Below, piece after piece: positions 1 to 12,770 of a stretch of DNA of 64,000 nt. Position 1 is the stretch's first letter, and the number at the start of each line of letters is the position of its first letter. The translations under genes and the position numbers were made by a program. The DNA lies in contig PTFA01000029.1 in NCBI GenBank assembly GCA_003342895.1, forward strand, positions 1,252,666 to 1,316,665, in the 5' to 3' direction. The notes under the pieces are model-generated. The model had not been told where the DNA came from and made no database searches. It saw only the letters and a list, made by a program, of their open reading frames with translations. This DNA is from Casuarius casuarius. Taxonomy: Eukaryota; Chordata; Aves; Casuariiformes; Casuariidae.

Positions 1-300
1 GCGGGCGAAGGGGCGCGCGGAGCAACCCTTCGCTCGGCTGCACCGGGACAACCCGGGATGAGCTGCGCCCTCTCCTTCTCCTCTCCCTCCTCCTCCTCCT
101 CCTCTGCGCGGTAACGGAGCGGCTGCGGAGGGCCGCGGAGACCTTCGCGGGGGCTGCGAGCGCCCTGTGCAGCGCACGGGTCCCTGGCAGGTGACGGGGC
201 AACGCAACGGCCCCGATTTCCAGCCGTCGCTCAAGAGCTGCCCCGTGTCCGCAGCGCAGCGCAGCGCAGCGGCGGCGGCCCCGGGCACCCCTCTGCTTTG
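1..300. promoter_or_regulatory. GC-rich CpG island at the window edge
   Basis: Dense CpG and GC-rich sequence with repeated GCAGC/GCGCAGCGCAGC words near 250-270. It continues off the left edge, so its gene cannot be named. On the plus strand an ATG at 58 opens MSCALSFSSPSSSSSSAR up to a GTAACG donor at 110, which may be chance. KIF26A's start is a synteny-based possibility on the minus strand. Confidence 0.6.
71..105. repeat. (TCC)n repeat
   Basis: Imperfect TCC/TCTCC array within the left-edge island. It would encode poly-Ser on the plus strand. Confidence 0.85.
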
Positions 301-649
301 TGACAAACGACCCATTTAAACGCAAACATGCAATTCTCCACCATCGTATTTTCGTCCAAGGGGAAATAGCATCATATCAAATATGAACTGATCCAAGCAG
401 TTACAGCAGAGAGAGACGGCCTTGCCGGCCGCACGTAGCAGAAGTATTTACAGCTCTTGTGACTTGAGAGCATCGCGTGTGTGCGTGGCTCTGGAAATAA
501 TGCCATTTCCCCGCCTCCATAATGAAGGGTATACCGTAAGGAACAAAGTCACCAAACAGGCTCCGGAGAGCTGTCCCCACCCTCGGGGAAGGGCCCCTCT
601 CCTATCTCCGCTCAGCTCATCCGATGCATTGTCTTCCTGGAGAAATGGC

Positions 650-677
650 TTTTCTTTCTTTCTTTCTTTTTTTTTTT
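650..677. repeat. (TTTC)n / poly-T tract
   Basis: TTTCTTTCTTTC units grade into an 11-T run, just to the right of the left-edge island. Confidence 0.85.
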
Positions 678-3600
678 ACCGCATCAGCTCTTGAGTGCAT
701 TTTTCTTACTGCCCCAGTCGAAGCCGTGTACCTCTTTAATCTTTTAACCAAGCAGAACGATTCCATTTCCTAAATTCAATATTTAACCGTACTTGATTGG
801 AAAGAGTATATTTCAACTCAAATGAGGCTGCTTTGTCAGAAAGAGACAAAGAACTGAGCAGGTGCTTATTTTCGGCAGCCTCGTGGCTCTTCAGAGCAGA
901 TTTCACTCGCAGCAAGAGGCAGGAACTTTGTCTGAGCGATACTATTAATCTTGAGGACTACGACAGAGGAGTTTGAATCCCAAACCTCAAGTAAATACAA
1001 AACAAAGAGTATTTATCGACGTTCAAGCAACATCATTTCCAGACCCGTCTCCAGCGATGTTACAGCATTGCAATTTACGGTCTGTGCTTCCCACTCACAG
1101 CAGATGGCACTGCTTAGCCAAGAACTGCCCAGGAAATCGTTCATCTTTTACTGCTGCAAGAGTAAGTTTCAAAACTCGACTGGAGAGTCTGGAAAAGAGA
1201 CACCAAGGAAAAGTCAATTGCCAAGAAAACCTAAATTCGAGTGGCTCAGGGAATACTTGCATGGCACTTGCTGAAGTTGAGCCATGCACTTTGCACATTG
1301 GAAAAAGGCACAATAAAACATGAATTACAATAAACAAGTGAAACAACTGACCATTCACGACTCTCCTTTATTTCTTCATTTTTTTCCTGCATGAGGGTGC
1401 TTTGTAAGGAAGTTTTAAAATCAAGGGGTTAGACCCACCATTTCACTGATTGGTCCTCTTTTTTTTTTTTCAGAAAAACTCTTTTTCAGGTTATTCAACT
1501 TTTGCATGGAAGTTTAGCTGTATATTGTTTATCCGATGTTCTAGGATGTGACAAATGAAGCTCTGAACCACTGTCAGGGCATTGACAGCCTGAGAAGGCA
1601 AAACAAGATGAATGCAGTTTTATGTGAATCCAGGAGGAAAGGAGGGGGTGAGAGCATCAATGTTGCACATGGAAAACATTGCTGGAGAGACTATGACACA
1701 AAGAGTGATGACAGGTTCTTTCATAATATGACACTCAAAAACTACAAGTGGTTCACTAAACTGGAAAAGCTACTCCCTCTGTATCCATTTGTATCCAGAC
1801 ATTTTCAGGCTGCAATAACTTCACTGGTACATAATGCTCATGCTGGCTTACCATTAAACACAACGTGTGTTCCTGGATCTTTTGGCCCTCCTGAACCAGT
1901 GGGCAACAAATAGAGAAAAGAACAGCAGGACCAGCTCCAGGAACTGTCAAAGTAAGTTGTTGTTTACAGCAGCAGAAAACTGAACGTGGCAAAATGACCA
2001 TCCAATGCCTCCTTTGCCTTTGCCGGAGCCCTAGAGAGCCAGGCTGGAGGCTACTGACCCTGCTATGGGTGGAGGGAAGTCTCTCTCACTCTCACACAGG
2101 CATGTCTCCCCGTAACAGTAGAGGCACCAAGCCAGAATCTCACCCCTATCTCTTTCCTTCTAATGGCAGAAGGTACCTGGCCCATGTCCTTCATTTGCAG
2201 GGCAACATACCAGATTTTGGCTGCGTTGCCTGCATAGCTGAGAAGCCTTGCGCCAGCTCTGCTGAACACGTCAAGCCAAAACAGTCCATCGCATGCCAGA
2301 TGCAAATTGATCATTCAAAACAAAAGAAAAGTTTATTTCCAGTGGGGGAGGAAAGAATTCAGAAATATCTTCTTCATAAGACTAAAACAATGACTGGGAG
2401 CGGCAATCTGCCCAGTTCACTGATCCTGCTAACTAAACCTGAACAGGAACTTACCTCAAAAAACTAGCACCATTTTTAGCAACAAAGGCTACTTACTCCT
2501 CTGCTGGTCCTTCTGGCAGGTGGGATAGGAGGAAGAGCCCAGAGAGAAGCAGGATTTTGGAGATGTAGTCGGGAAGATGCAGGAAGAAGAAATTAAGAGA
2601 GAAACAGAGAGGGTAAGGAAAGCTTGATGAAAGGCTAGAAACACAGCACTCCCACACAGAAGAATCCCCACTGGGAGAGAGATTATGGGTCAAAACTTCA
2701 CTGAAAAAGGCCCAGCATGAATACCTAAGGCACTCTCTTTTCTACTCTTTCCTAGCACATTCATCCTGCTGCCTGCAGTGCAGCCACCCCTTGCTCGCCT
2801 TCATTTCAACTTAGCCTCTTTTATCAGACCCACCCAGAAGTTTCATCTTAGCACAGCACAATAAACACATTGGCTGGCTGCCTTCCTAGGCCAGCTCCTC
2901 ACCACTGCTGATCCTGCTGTGAGATACCCCATCCACCCACTGGCAATCCACCATTTCTCGACTTTGTGAATAACAAGAGCCCTCCAACTCCTCTGACAAC
3001 TCTTCTTGCCCCACACCGGTTTATTTTCATCTCCTTAATCCTTGCTGACTTTCCAGTACTCATGTAGGAGTAACCCCAGCTTGTACAAGGCTGCATATAC
3101 TCACCCCAGATTCCCCAACTACTTAGAGTCAAAGGATCAAATTCACAGCTAGAGTCAAATTCACAACCACAGGAGAAGAGACAGCAGCAGCAAAGTCCTC
3201 AGCCATACTGCTTGAACTTTGTCTTTGTAAAGCCAAGGTCCTATTTCTGCATGCAAACGTGATGGTTTCCATTTCGTTCGATACCAGTAACACAACAGGG
3301 AAAATGATTGAAAACACTTGAACGAAAGAGCTAAGCCACCAGGCTTACAGCCTAAGTCATGAGGACTGTAACAGTTCTGTATTCTCTGTATCTTGGGCAT
3401 ATATGATAACATGACACACGCAGCCACCAAATGAATGGTCCCATTTTTCTTTAAACTCACAACTTACGCATGCGAAGCAGGCCACAGGATTGTTCGGTGT
3501 GCTATAGCAATTATGTCTGCTCAGGGTATTAGGTTTTTTAACTGCCACAGTTCTATTAATGCTATTATGTCTAAATGTGACAAAACAATTACAGGTAGGC

Positions 3601-6600
3601 AGGTCCCAAAGGCGGACTTAGAAGCTCTAATGTGTCTCCTCAAGTCTCCAAATGATTTTCTGTCCCAGGACAGAACCATCACTACTAGCAGTGAGATACC
3701 TCTTCTACAACGCTTAGCAGTGCTGAAAAGTCAGCTCTTAGAGGAGCATGGATAACAGCTTTTTATTACTATCTTAGAAAATTTCTCAAGAGATATCATT
3801 CAAAAAGTATAAAATTATAATCTTAATATATCCCTTTCCAGAATTCAGTAGTAAATGGAAACCTTTGAAACTCACTCTTGGTAGGAAGCCACCTGAGGCC
3901 ACATTAGTTACCTCTCTTTCTACCTCCCAAAATACGCTTTTACACAAACACATTCTGTACTTGATTTTATTGATCAATAAATACTGAGTAATAACAATTC
4001 ATAGCTTCAAGAAGCCATATCCATAAGCTACAATTCATGTGATAGAAGCACCATTCACTGACTACTATAACACGTAGCACCTGAAGTCACAGCAGTATGT
4101 CTGGACACAAGCTGACACCAGACCAGATTTGTGGTGACCGCTGGAGAACAAGTGAACTTTGGTGAGTAAGTGAGTATTGGCAAGGCCTGTGTTCCTGCAT
4201 GCTGACAGTCTGAAAGATGCGGCATCTTCCATGTTGACTTTCTAGACCACTTACAATTAAGTCTAAATACAGATTTTGAAGCTAAGTTTAGGCTTTGGGG
4301 CTGGAAAGACATGGCTCTGCAAGATGTTGGCAACTTCTGGAACATTAGGTGTTTAATATACAGTCTGCACAAACTTAAAAATCCAGTGCCTGTTTTTAAA
4401 ATAGTGTGGTCACTCTGCCTTTTCTTCAAACCCTTATTACAAAACGGAATGCACAAAGAGAGCCAGGAAAAAATATGTTTTTATTTACTCGGGAAAGAAA
4501 AATAGGGAGAGAAGATGTGAACAATATTATTACATTCAACGGATCTCCTGTTTATTTTAGAGAGTCTGGAAATTGCCTTGTTTTTTTCAAGTTGACCACA
4601 GGTCTCTTTCAAAGACGTGTTGCACTCCAAACCACAGATATTCCAGGGACATCCTAGCAGTGTGATGCAGGAGAGGGAACGAGCTCATCCCTATGGAAGG
4701 CAATCACAGTGCCTACTTACATGCATTTGGTTTAAGCCTGTCTTCTTTGGCTCCCTCTACAGCCAGCAGGAGTCTGTCCAGAAGCCTCACTACAATCCTC
4801 TGTCCTTCCTTTGGAGATGCCTGGAGAGAGAAATCTCTCAGATAAGCAGCCTATAATTAGTGTCATGTGAACATCCTCTTCTGGCCTTAAAAACTTTGAG
4901 TCTATGAAAACAATAAAACACCATTCTTTAATTTGACATGAGCACAGGAACTGCCTTTGACACTTTTACATCTGACTCTCATTAGAGGGAGTCTGGGTTG
5001 CCACCGTTTTGATCTTCAGTATTTGGCAATGCGCTGCTGAGATAGGAAGCCAACAGCGGCCCGCAAGGAAACCTGCACAGCTCTGCTGAACCCTCCTCAG
5101 GCTGTGCGCATGTGAGAGCGACCACGGTCGGATGAGGGGAGTTTACAGACAGGATGCAATGACAGCAGAAGGAACATATCGGCATGAACCCTCTGGTGGG
5201 CATTCCCCCTGTAATTCTAAATCACCTTGCAGATCCCCGTCCGTCATCGGGGCAGATTACAGTGCCCAGGAACACAAACCACAGAAGCAGCATACTCTGC
5301 AGGAAACTGCTTATCCCAGCTAGGAGGAAGATTCAGGAAGCTCAGGACAAGCTCAGGACACACTGCAAAGAGCAAGGCTCTGGTGCCAAGAGCCACCTCC
5401 TCCTACTCCAGGATCTCCCTTGCCTGGAGGCAGGTGCTTTCGAATTCTCCTGCCCTGGGCAAGAGAGGCATTTAAGGAAACCTCTTGCCAGATCTCCTGC
5501 TGCCAGAATTTAAAACAGACCAACAGCCCACCAGAAGCAATAATTTTTCCCATGTACCAATTGAGCTTGACAAGCCTTTTGACCCACCAGTGACCTGGCA
5601 TCAGCAAAATGCAGGTCAGGCCAGACAGCATTTGGCGGGGGAATCGCAAGTTTTACCTGACGCGACAAAAGCACGGATCACTATTAGTATCTTCCATTTG
5701 TTTATTCTGTTCCGTCAGCATACACAAATAACTGAAGTTTTCCTGGGTTTATGCCCATGTAAAAGAGAAAAGATTTGGTTTCCTGTCTGAATGTCATAAT
5801 ATTAATGGGGAACATCTTTACAGACTTTTTACAATGCAACATTGTCAATTCCAAGCATGAAGAAAATAATAATAAGAAAGAAAGAATGAATCATTCATCT
5901 CTACCCCACAACAAAAATCACGAGAGTAGAAATGGCTTTGGTTCCATTTGTTTACCAGTTTCTGAGCATTTCTGGTGCCTTCAGATTACTATTTCAAACC
6001 CTTCTGCCACAGTGAGAGCTAGAAACTTATTTAAAGAAGATTTTCACTTATCCTTGAATCACATGAATCCTGAAGCTGCAGCCTTGAGGGGAAAAAGTAC
6101 CTAGCAAAACAAGCTACCAAGAGATGCAGGATGAAATTACCAGACTAATTAATGGATCATTGATACAGAATAGGTTCATAAGGTTGGCTAGGCTGCAAGA
6201 CCCCAAAAAGCTGACACATTCGCCAGAGCAGATTAAAACTGCCTAAAGGGAAAAAAAAGGGCCAGTGTACTGCACTTCAGGTATTAATCCAGATGAACGA
6301 CTTACAGTGCCCCTGACAATTAAACAGCATGGCAACTCTTAGTCTTGGGCCAGTTCTCCTGCTCCTGATTTCTCATGAATCCAGGCTAAAAGCATTGGCA
6401 AAAATAGCTCTGTGTAAGATTCATGAAATATGGTAACTAAACATTACTATAAATTTATTTCATCTTGACACTGGAAAGACTCTACAGCTGTTTTATGATA
6501 TTGTGAAGGTTAAACTACTATGGAGCAAGAACTCCTGCATGTGCTACTATAAAAGTGTCACTGAATTATTTCTAATTTTAGTGCCCGTTGTTCTAAAAAT

Positions 6601-8681
6601 CGCTTCCCACTGCACTCCAGGAAGCAAGAAAAAGGTAGTTCAAATAAACCTAGCAGCTGAGGGACAACATGTATCTAACCTAAGAAGCTGAGCAGCTGCT
6701 TATGGCTGGAGGGGTTTGTATTAGACTAAGAATAACAGCGTGGAGACTCACAAGGGGGTTCAAGTCACCTAGCCTCAGACATCCACGATGTAGAAGGCTA
6801 TAGGTGATTTAGTCATCTTGCCCCACTTTATGGTAAACTAAGAGAAACAGGCATTTTCAGGGTACAACTAATCTTATTAGTTCAGCCACCCACTTTAGGA
6901 TGGAAAGATGAATCACATGTGAGAATGCCCATTTCTCTGCACTAGCAATAAAGTTAGTTTAGGCAACTCAATGTTTACATTTGGTCAGGTGAATCATACC
7001 CTGGTGTCCACTAAAAGGTAAATGGTAAAAACACTAACTGCAGCTTCAAATATTGTGACACCCTCCCCTCCCACATTTCTAGGGGATGCTTGCAGAAATA
7101 TCAGCTATCAGTGCTTTCAAAAGTCAAACACAGAATTACGGATACCAGTAAAAAAAAACATTATCTGAGAGCTGGGTCTGTCTAGGGACATCAGAGAGCT
7201 TATATGGAGCCGCGCAGGCTAAAGGAAGACATAAATAACACGCCTCTGTGTCGGGCAGAGATAGAACAAAAATTAATTGGTGAGATGACAGTCAACACTC
7301 AGCAGCTACCAGCATAAATTGCTGAAAATTATGAACATCTTTAAAATGAAAGTCATGCAGACTCTAAAATCACAGGTTCTTGGATAAATTTTTGTCAAAG
7401 AAGTAATCAAAAACAAATTAGCTAGCAAAAAGTCATTCTTTCATAGTAATCATAGAAGCTCTGACACCCCATTTGTCTTATCTGGATGCAGTCACTGCAG
7501 ATATGGACAATTAACTGTATTTGGAAAATACATTTTTCAAAAATTATCTGTAAGTCTACATCATCACTTTTGAGCACAAAAACATTAGCAGAAAGAAATA
7601 ATTTCAAGACCTGTGCCTCAGCTGGGGTAAATCAATGTAGATACACAGAAATGAAAGACCATAAGCCAGTTTACGTGGGTTACAAATATGGTCACCAACA
7701 TCTGACCATCAGATTGGAAGCAGCAAGCGGTGGGTCAGCTTCTGTTCCCCCTATAGTGAATAAAGCAAAAAGCCACACCTGGCCTAAGAATTTCCTATGT
7801 TAAAAGATAGTTAAATGGTGGATACCTGGTCTCTTGGCATGGAAATTATTGGGTGAGCAACACTGCAAGGATCATCCTAGATGTTAACCACAAACCCTCT
7901 GAGAACCTTGACTACCAATGGCTAGAAATACAATTTTTTGTATTAGCTTTTCACAAAACAGCTTTTATACTGTTATTTTTAAGGGCTTCTAGACGTACAA
8001 CTTCTTCTTGGTCAAAGACCTAAGTATGATCTTTAAGATGCCTTGATTACACCATTACTCAATAGCTGACAAGCATTTATACCCAGATTGCCCCTAAATG
8101 GCCTTATTCAGTAGATGGCAAAGAGCAAAAGGAAACACACCTTTCTTAAGTCATACATGACTTTGATCTGGAAGCACGCTTTACCAGGTGTTACCTCCTA
8201 GATCTCTGACCAATCAGTATCACATCCAACCTATTTGTGCATATACTGAAACTATCAGATGCTGCCAAAGCATTAAGCAGCCTACAGAAAAGGGTGGGGA
8301 GAGAGGAATGTGCTTCTGCTTCCTGTTCTTGGGCAGAGCAGACATGGAGAAACGCGGTCTTAGTCCGGGGCAACCTGAAGGTTTAATCCACCCGTGCTTC
8401 CAGACTGACCATAATATCTTTGCTATTCCTTTAAAAAGGGAGTAAAAAATTAGATGTTATTATACAAAGGCCAAGATTCTGGTGATAAGGCAAAAGGGAA
8501 TATTGTCTGAGATGGTAATAGCAGGAGCTAAAGAGACGCTCTGCAACTGTGGGGCAACATTTTACTCAGTTCGGCAGAAGAGAGTCTCCTCCCTTCATAC
8601 CCTCGGGCTTCTGCTTAGCTGAGACAATATCACAAGGAAAGGCTGTTTGCCCAGAGGTTTCACCGCATATTTGTCGGGGAT

Positions 8682-8700
8682 TTTTGTTTGTTTGTTTGTT
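8682..8700. repeat. (GTTT)n microsatellite
   Basis: TTTTGTTTGTTTGTTTGTT array in unassigned sequence. Confidence 0.85.
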
Positions 8701-10692
8701 CATGCACGCGGCTTTCTGCCAGCTTATGAAGACTACAAGCCTGTCATCAGGAGTTCAGCGGGGCTGAGCAAGGAAAAACAATGGTTACAAGTCAACCTGA
8801 TTCCATAAAATGTCACAGAAAAAGACACACACAGAAGAGGCAGTCTAGTAACACTGTGGCGCTCCCTGATTCCACCCAAAGATTATAACGAAACACCGGT
8901 TTCCATTAGTAATCAGTATGGGTTTGCCTTGAGGTTGACAGTCTGGTACAAGAACATTAAGCTCTTCTTTTCTTTGTGCACGCAGAACCTCCCCCGCAGG
9001 TGCACTCTTCCACAGTTAGAGATTTTCTTTTAAAAAACAAAACTCCTTCTTCATCCCTGTTAGACAGGTTCCTTTCAAACTTTTTCAAGGTACAGTGGAC
9101 TCAAACACAGGAAAAACAACTCACATCACCTCTCGCTGCACTAAGGACCATAAAGAGGAGTCCCTGGAAACAACAAGCCCCACTTCGTACAGTTCATATT
9201 CCCACTGCAGTCAGTGGACAGTCCAGATACAGCCAGGTGAGAGCATTAGGCTCAGCAGCTGGAGATGGGACAAGAGAGAAAAAATACTGGGTGAAACCCC
9301 AGTGAATCAGAGCAACTCCACTCAAGTTAGCAGGGTTGTGCCGATTCAAGCCAGCTGTGGATCTAACCCACAGTGTGTTTTGCAAGGCTATTTTCAGCTC
9401 TCCAGGGCTCTGCGCTGCCGTATTTAAACATTCACAACACCCACTGAAGTTAATGAGAACGGTGTGTGCAGAACACTAGTGTTATTTCTTTTTAAATATT
9501 TGGGAGGTGCTCAGAGACTGTGATAATGAGGGCCATATATTAGAACCCAGACAGAGTAGTATTGAATCATCAGACCCTTAAGCGGGACAGGTCGTTAATC
9601 TCTTCCTTGGGAGGGCATTTCAATTTTTGCCTTGGCAAATGAGGCATCATCATTAATAGATGTGGGGGTTCTACCTTTGCCAAGTCCCAGACAAAATGTG
9701 TTTTTCCATTTGCCGTGGGCTTGTGTAAGCTTGCCTAAGGAGGCCAGCCTCACAGTTTGAGAAACACTGCTAGCAGCCACCATACCCTCATTCCCAGCTA
9801 AATTAAACCCCATTATGCTGTAATTAACCTTGCCTAACTTGTTCTGAGTTACAGCAGTTGGTAAAAATCATGCTGTTTCTAAGCTGTTCCTGAGAAGCAT
9901 TTTTACATATCAGGCTTGCCTACTCTTCAAATATTTCCAGCTTCTCCTGGAAGCTCTTGCTCTGAAGATCATAGCTTGACCGCAGGCAACGTCAGAACTC
10001 TTCTTGACTCCAGCGAGGCCACAATTATCTGCAATTATACTCACACAACTCATGTTCACACCAGACAGCTGTTTATACCAGACAGTTTGAAGCAAACAAC
10101 AGCACAAAAGTGATGGAGAAAAATACATACCTTGTAGCTTTTCTTTTTAAATACATACATACAGAGAGCGAGAGAAGCTCAGTAACTTTCCTTAGTCAAA
10201 TTTAGACTAGTAACATTCCGTTTTGTTTTAGTCTGTTGCCTGTTTTGCTTAGGTGTAAATAGAAAAAAAAAAAACACACTAGAAACCTTACATGTTTCTC
10301 GTTCTACTTGACTCTTGGGACAAACAGGAGAAGAGCATGCACAACATGGGAGGAACTTCTCATTTACAAAACCAATAAAAGAAAAATAAGTTATTGGCAG
10401 AATTGCTGTTTTCAAATTAAAAAAGAAATCTCCAGAATACAATGCTATATTCTGAAAGACCAAGTTTTACCTAAGCCCATCAAACTCCGCAAAGTCCGCA
10501 GACCTTGAGACCAGCCCATCCACGTGCCAGCCTCAACTAAGCCAGACGCCCACCGGCGGCATTTTGACCAAGGTGGGAGCAAAGGTCTGGGTCATCCTTT
10601 AACTGCCCGGAGTAAATGTGCACAAGGAAAATAATCCAGCACAAACCACCACGGCATAAAGGTAACGCTGCCCTAAACAAAAGGGCACTCCG

Positions 10693-10714
10693 ATAAATTA
10701 AATAAATAAATAAA
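10693..10714. repeat. (AAAT)n microsatellite
   Basis: Short AAATAAATAAATAAATAAA array about 270 bp left of the pyrimidine tract. Confidence 0.85.
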
Positions 10715-10981
10715 GGAGTGCTATCGCTGATTATATATTGCCTATATTACCAGTGGAAAGGCTGTATGCCTTCGAAGAACACAGCATTAAGAGTCGGCAA
10801 TCTGATTTTTTTTTTAATCTGCGTTTAAGGGAAAGAATAAAAAATACATGGATATGCGTTGAGTGCAACAGCCTGCCACGAGCAGAGCCGGCCGGCAAAA
10901 GTGGTAGCAGCAGAGCGATTTATCCTACCTGTTTCTTTTTACGAGATTAACCGCTCCGGCTCTTACAGTACAGGCAATAAA

Positions 10982-11039
10982 CTTTCCTTTTTTTTTTCCT
11001 CTTTTTTTCTTTTTTCTTTTTTCTTTTCCTCTTTTTTTC
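10982..11039. repeat. 58-bp pure pyrimidine tract, near-mirror symmetric
   Basis: An uninterrupted C/T run built of T blocks separated by single C or CCTC. CCTC occurs near both ends with T6-C-T6 blocks between, giving near mirror symmetry of the kind that can form triplex (H-) DNA. It borders the CpG island. Confidence 0.85.
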
Positions 11040-11085
11040 GAGCGCGCCGCCGCGGTATCGCGCTGCCGAGCGGCCGCAGCCTCGC

Positions 11086-11119
11086 GGTGCCGGTGCCGGT
11101 GCCGGTGCCGCCGCCGCCC
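11086..11119. repeat. (GGTGCC)n and (GCC)n repeat at the gap edge
   Basis: Four GGTGCC hexamers are followed by a GCC run that ends at the first N. The array may continue into the gap, and such GC-rich repeats are a common reason for a failed assembly. Confidence 0.9.
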
Positions 11120-11384
11120 NNNNNNNNNNNNNNNNNNNNNNNNNNNNNNNNNNNNNNNNNNNNNNNNNNNNNNNNNNNNNNNNNNNNNNNNNNNNNNNNN
11201 NNNNNNNNNNNNNNNNNNNNNNNNNNNNNNNNNNNNNNNNNNNNNNNNNNNNNNNNNNNNNNNNNNNNNNNNNNNNNNNNNNNNNNNNNNNNNNNNNNNN
11301 NNNNNNNNNNNNNNNNNNNNNNNNNNNNNNNNNNNNNNNNNNNNNNNNNNNNNNNNNNNNNNNNNNNNNNNNNNNNNNNNNNNN
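11120..11384. other. Assembly gap (265 N)
   Basis: Unresolved bases lie within the CpG island, flanked on the left by a (GGTGCC)n/(GCC)n repeat. Any reading frame that crosses it is unreliable. Confidence 0.99.
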
Positions 11385-11538
11385 CCCTGCCCGCTCGCTC
11401 CCGGCGCCGGGCTCGGCTCTTCCTCTCGCCGCGGCCGACCTGGGGACGAGACAAAACAGACGGGACGGCCGGGCAAGGCGAGTGGGCACCCGCAGCGCCC
11501 GGCCCGGCCGCCCGCCCCCCCCAGCTCTGCCCACTTAC

Positions 11539-11650
11539 TCATGGCCAACGTCCCGCCGGCATCGCCTGGCGCCGGGGCGCTGCGAGAGGGCAGCGAGAAG
11601 CGGTTCTCCTCGGGGCCGCGCTGCGCCACCCCCGGCGCGGCCGCCCCTCT
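11539..11650 (-). other. Predicted first exon with uORF and ATG at a splice donor
   Basis: From the predicted start near 11650 the minus strand reaches ATG A at 11542-11539, followed at once by a perfect GTAAGT donor (11538-11533). The first exon would therefore contribute Met and one base. An eight-codon uORF (ATG at 11562, reading MPAGRWP then TGA) ends on the four bases ATGA, overlapping that start codon. The gene is not identified. The transcript could instead be non-coding. Confidence 0.3.
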
Positions 11651-11673
11651 GCCGCGGCTGCCCGCGCCGGCCC

Positions 11674-11681
11674 CTCTTATA
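11674..11681 (-). promoter_or_regulatory. TATA box TATAAGAG
   Basis: TATAAGAG sits on the minus strand in otherwise GC-rich sequence (GCGGG before it, GGGGCC after it). It predicts transcription starting near 11650 and running toward the gap. Confidence 0.5.
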
Positions 11682-12006
11682 CCCGCGCGGCCGCGGCGGG
11701 CGCCTGAGCCGTCCCCTGCCGCGGCGCCAGGAATGCAGCCCTCGCCCCTGCCACGACCAGTTTTTCCGGGCTGCCCGCGCACTGACGGGGCGGTTTTGTT
11801 TCCAGCGCCCGTGTGGGGCAGGGAAACGTCAGCAGGTTCAAACCGACGGACCTGTTCCCAGGCGGCGCCTTTCCTCCCTCCGCCCTGTCACCGGCGCGGC
11901 GGGGAGGGAGGGGGGGCGGCTCGGCGGGTTTCGCCGGAGCTGGAGGGCGGCAGAGACTCCACCCTCGGCACCCTCGGGCTGCCTCGCCTCGCTGCCAGCC
12001 TCCGAG

Positions 12007-12037
12007 TAAATAAATAAATAAATATAAATAAATAAAA
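12007..12037. repeat. (AAAT)n microsatellite
   Basis: TAAATAAATAAATAAATATA followed by AATAAATAAAA, lying inside the GC-rich island. It is probably polymorphic. Confidence 0.9.
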
Positions 12038-12770
12038 GCCCCAAACCGGCCTGTCGTGTCCGCTGGGGGATTTCGTCGCCGCACCGCAAAGGCCGGCCCG
12101 GCGAGCGATGGCGTCGCTGTGCAAAGCGCCTGCGGCGGCCGCCCGAAGCCTGGTGCGCGGCGCGGGCCTCGCTCACCCGCCCACTGGCGTGCGCTTGCCC
12201 TGGGGTGCCGTGGGCTGGGGGTATGGCCTCCTAAAACGAGTGGGGGGTCTTGGCTGGGGCAGGGCACGCGGTGCGGCCTGCTGCGTTGGCCCGCCACGTG
12301 CCCCGTCCCCCCGCAGCACCGGGGCCGTCCCCCCGTGAAGACACCGCTGCGGAGCTCGCGGCTCCTCAGAGCTGCCCCGCGCTCGCTTTCCCCTGCTGAG
12401 GGTTTCCGACAGTGTGAGGGTCATGGTTTCAGAAAGGCAGGACCTGGCTGGGACTGAGAAATGTCAGAAAAGGGCCTGATTTTCAGAGGTGTTGGCCAGT
12501 CAGCGGAGGAGGACGTGCCGATCTTCCAAAAATGGGGCTGTGCCTCACTTCGCTCAGGTGGACTTGCCTTCACTCCATCCCTCCCAAGTTTAGTGTCTCC
12601 AAAGCTGGAGTGAAACCCCGGTCGCTCTGGTCACCAGAGGCCCCTGGCCTGCTGCGGCCCTCGGGGCAGCCGGCACCGGCCCGAGCAAGCGGTGCCCCCG
12701 CAGCCACAGCGGGGTATGTCGGTGGTGGGGCTTCTCGCCTTGCCTAACCGCATGCTGCTCTCGCCGGCCC

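Larger units (their letters stand above)
301..10981. other. Unassigned left flank
   Basis: About 10.7 kb with no recognised gene, RNA or interspersed repeat. Several open frames exceed 100 codons (the longest at 1994-2467), but none shows a family motif and they overlap frames on the opposite strand. By human synteny it could be intergenic or a first intron of the next gene. Confidence 0.5.
11040..12770. promoter_or_regulatory. CpG island with assembly gap
   Basis: Dense CpG and GC-rich sequence runs for about 1.7 kb around a 265-N gap. It includes a minus-strand TATA box, an ATG-donor junction and GC-box-like strings (GGGGCGG near 11787, GGGGGGCGG near 11910). It is the strongest promoter candidate in the left third. 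From human gene order it could serve KIF26A or the MIR203 primary transcript; neither is proved. Confidence 0.75.

Noticed and set aside
1994..2467. 157-codon plus-strand open frame
   Set aside because: No family motif, no start context, and an overlapping frame on the other strand; it fits chance in a 64-kb window.
10859..11782. Long open frames (195-285 codons) on both strands through the CpG island
   Set aside because: They owe their length to the 265-N gap and to GC-rich sequence with few stops, and they are open in several frames at once.
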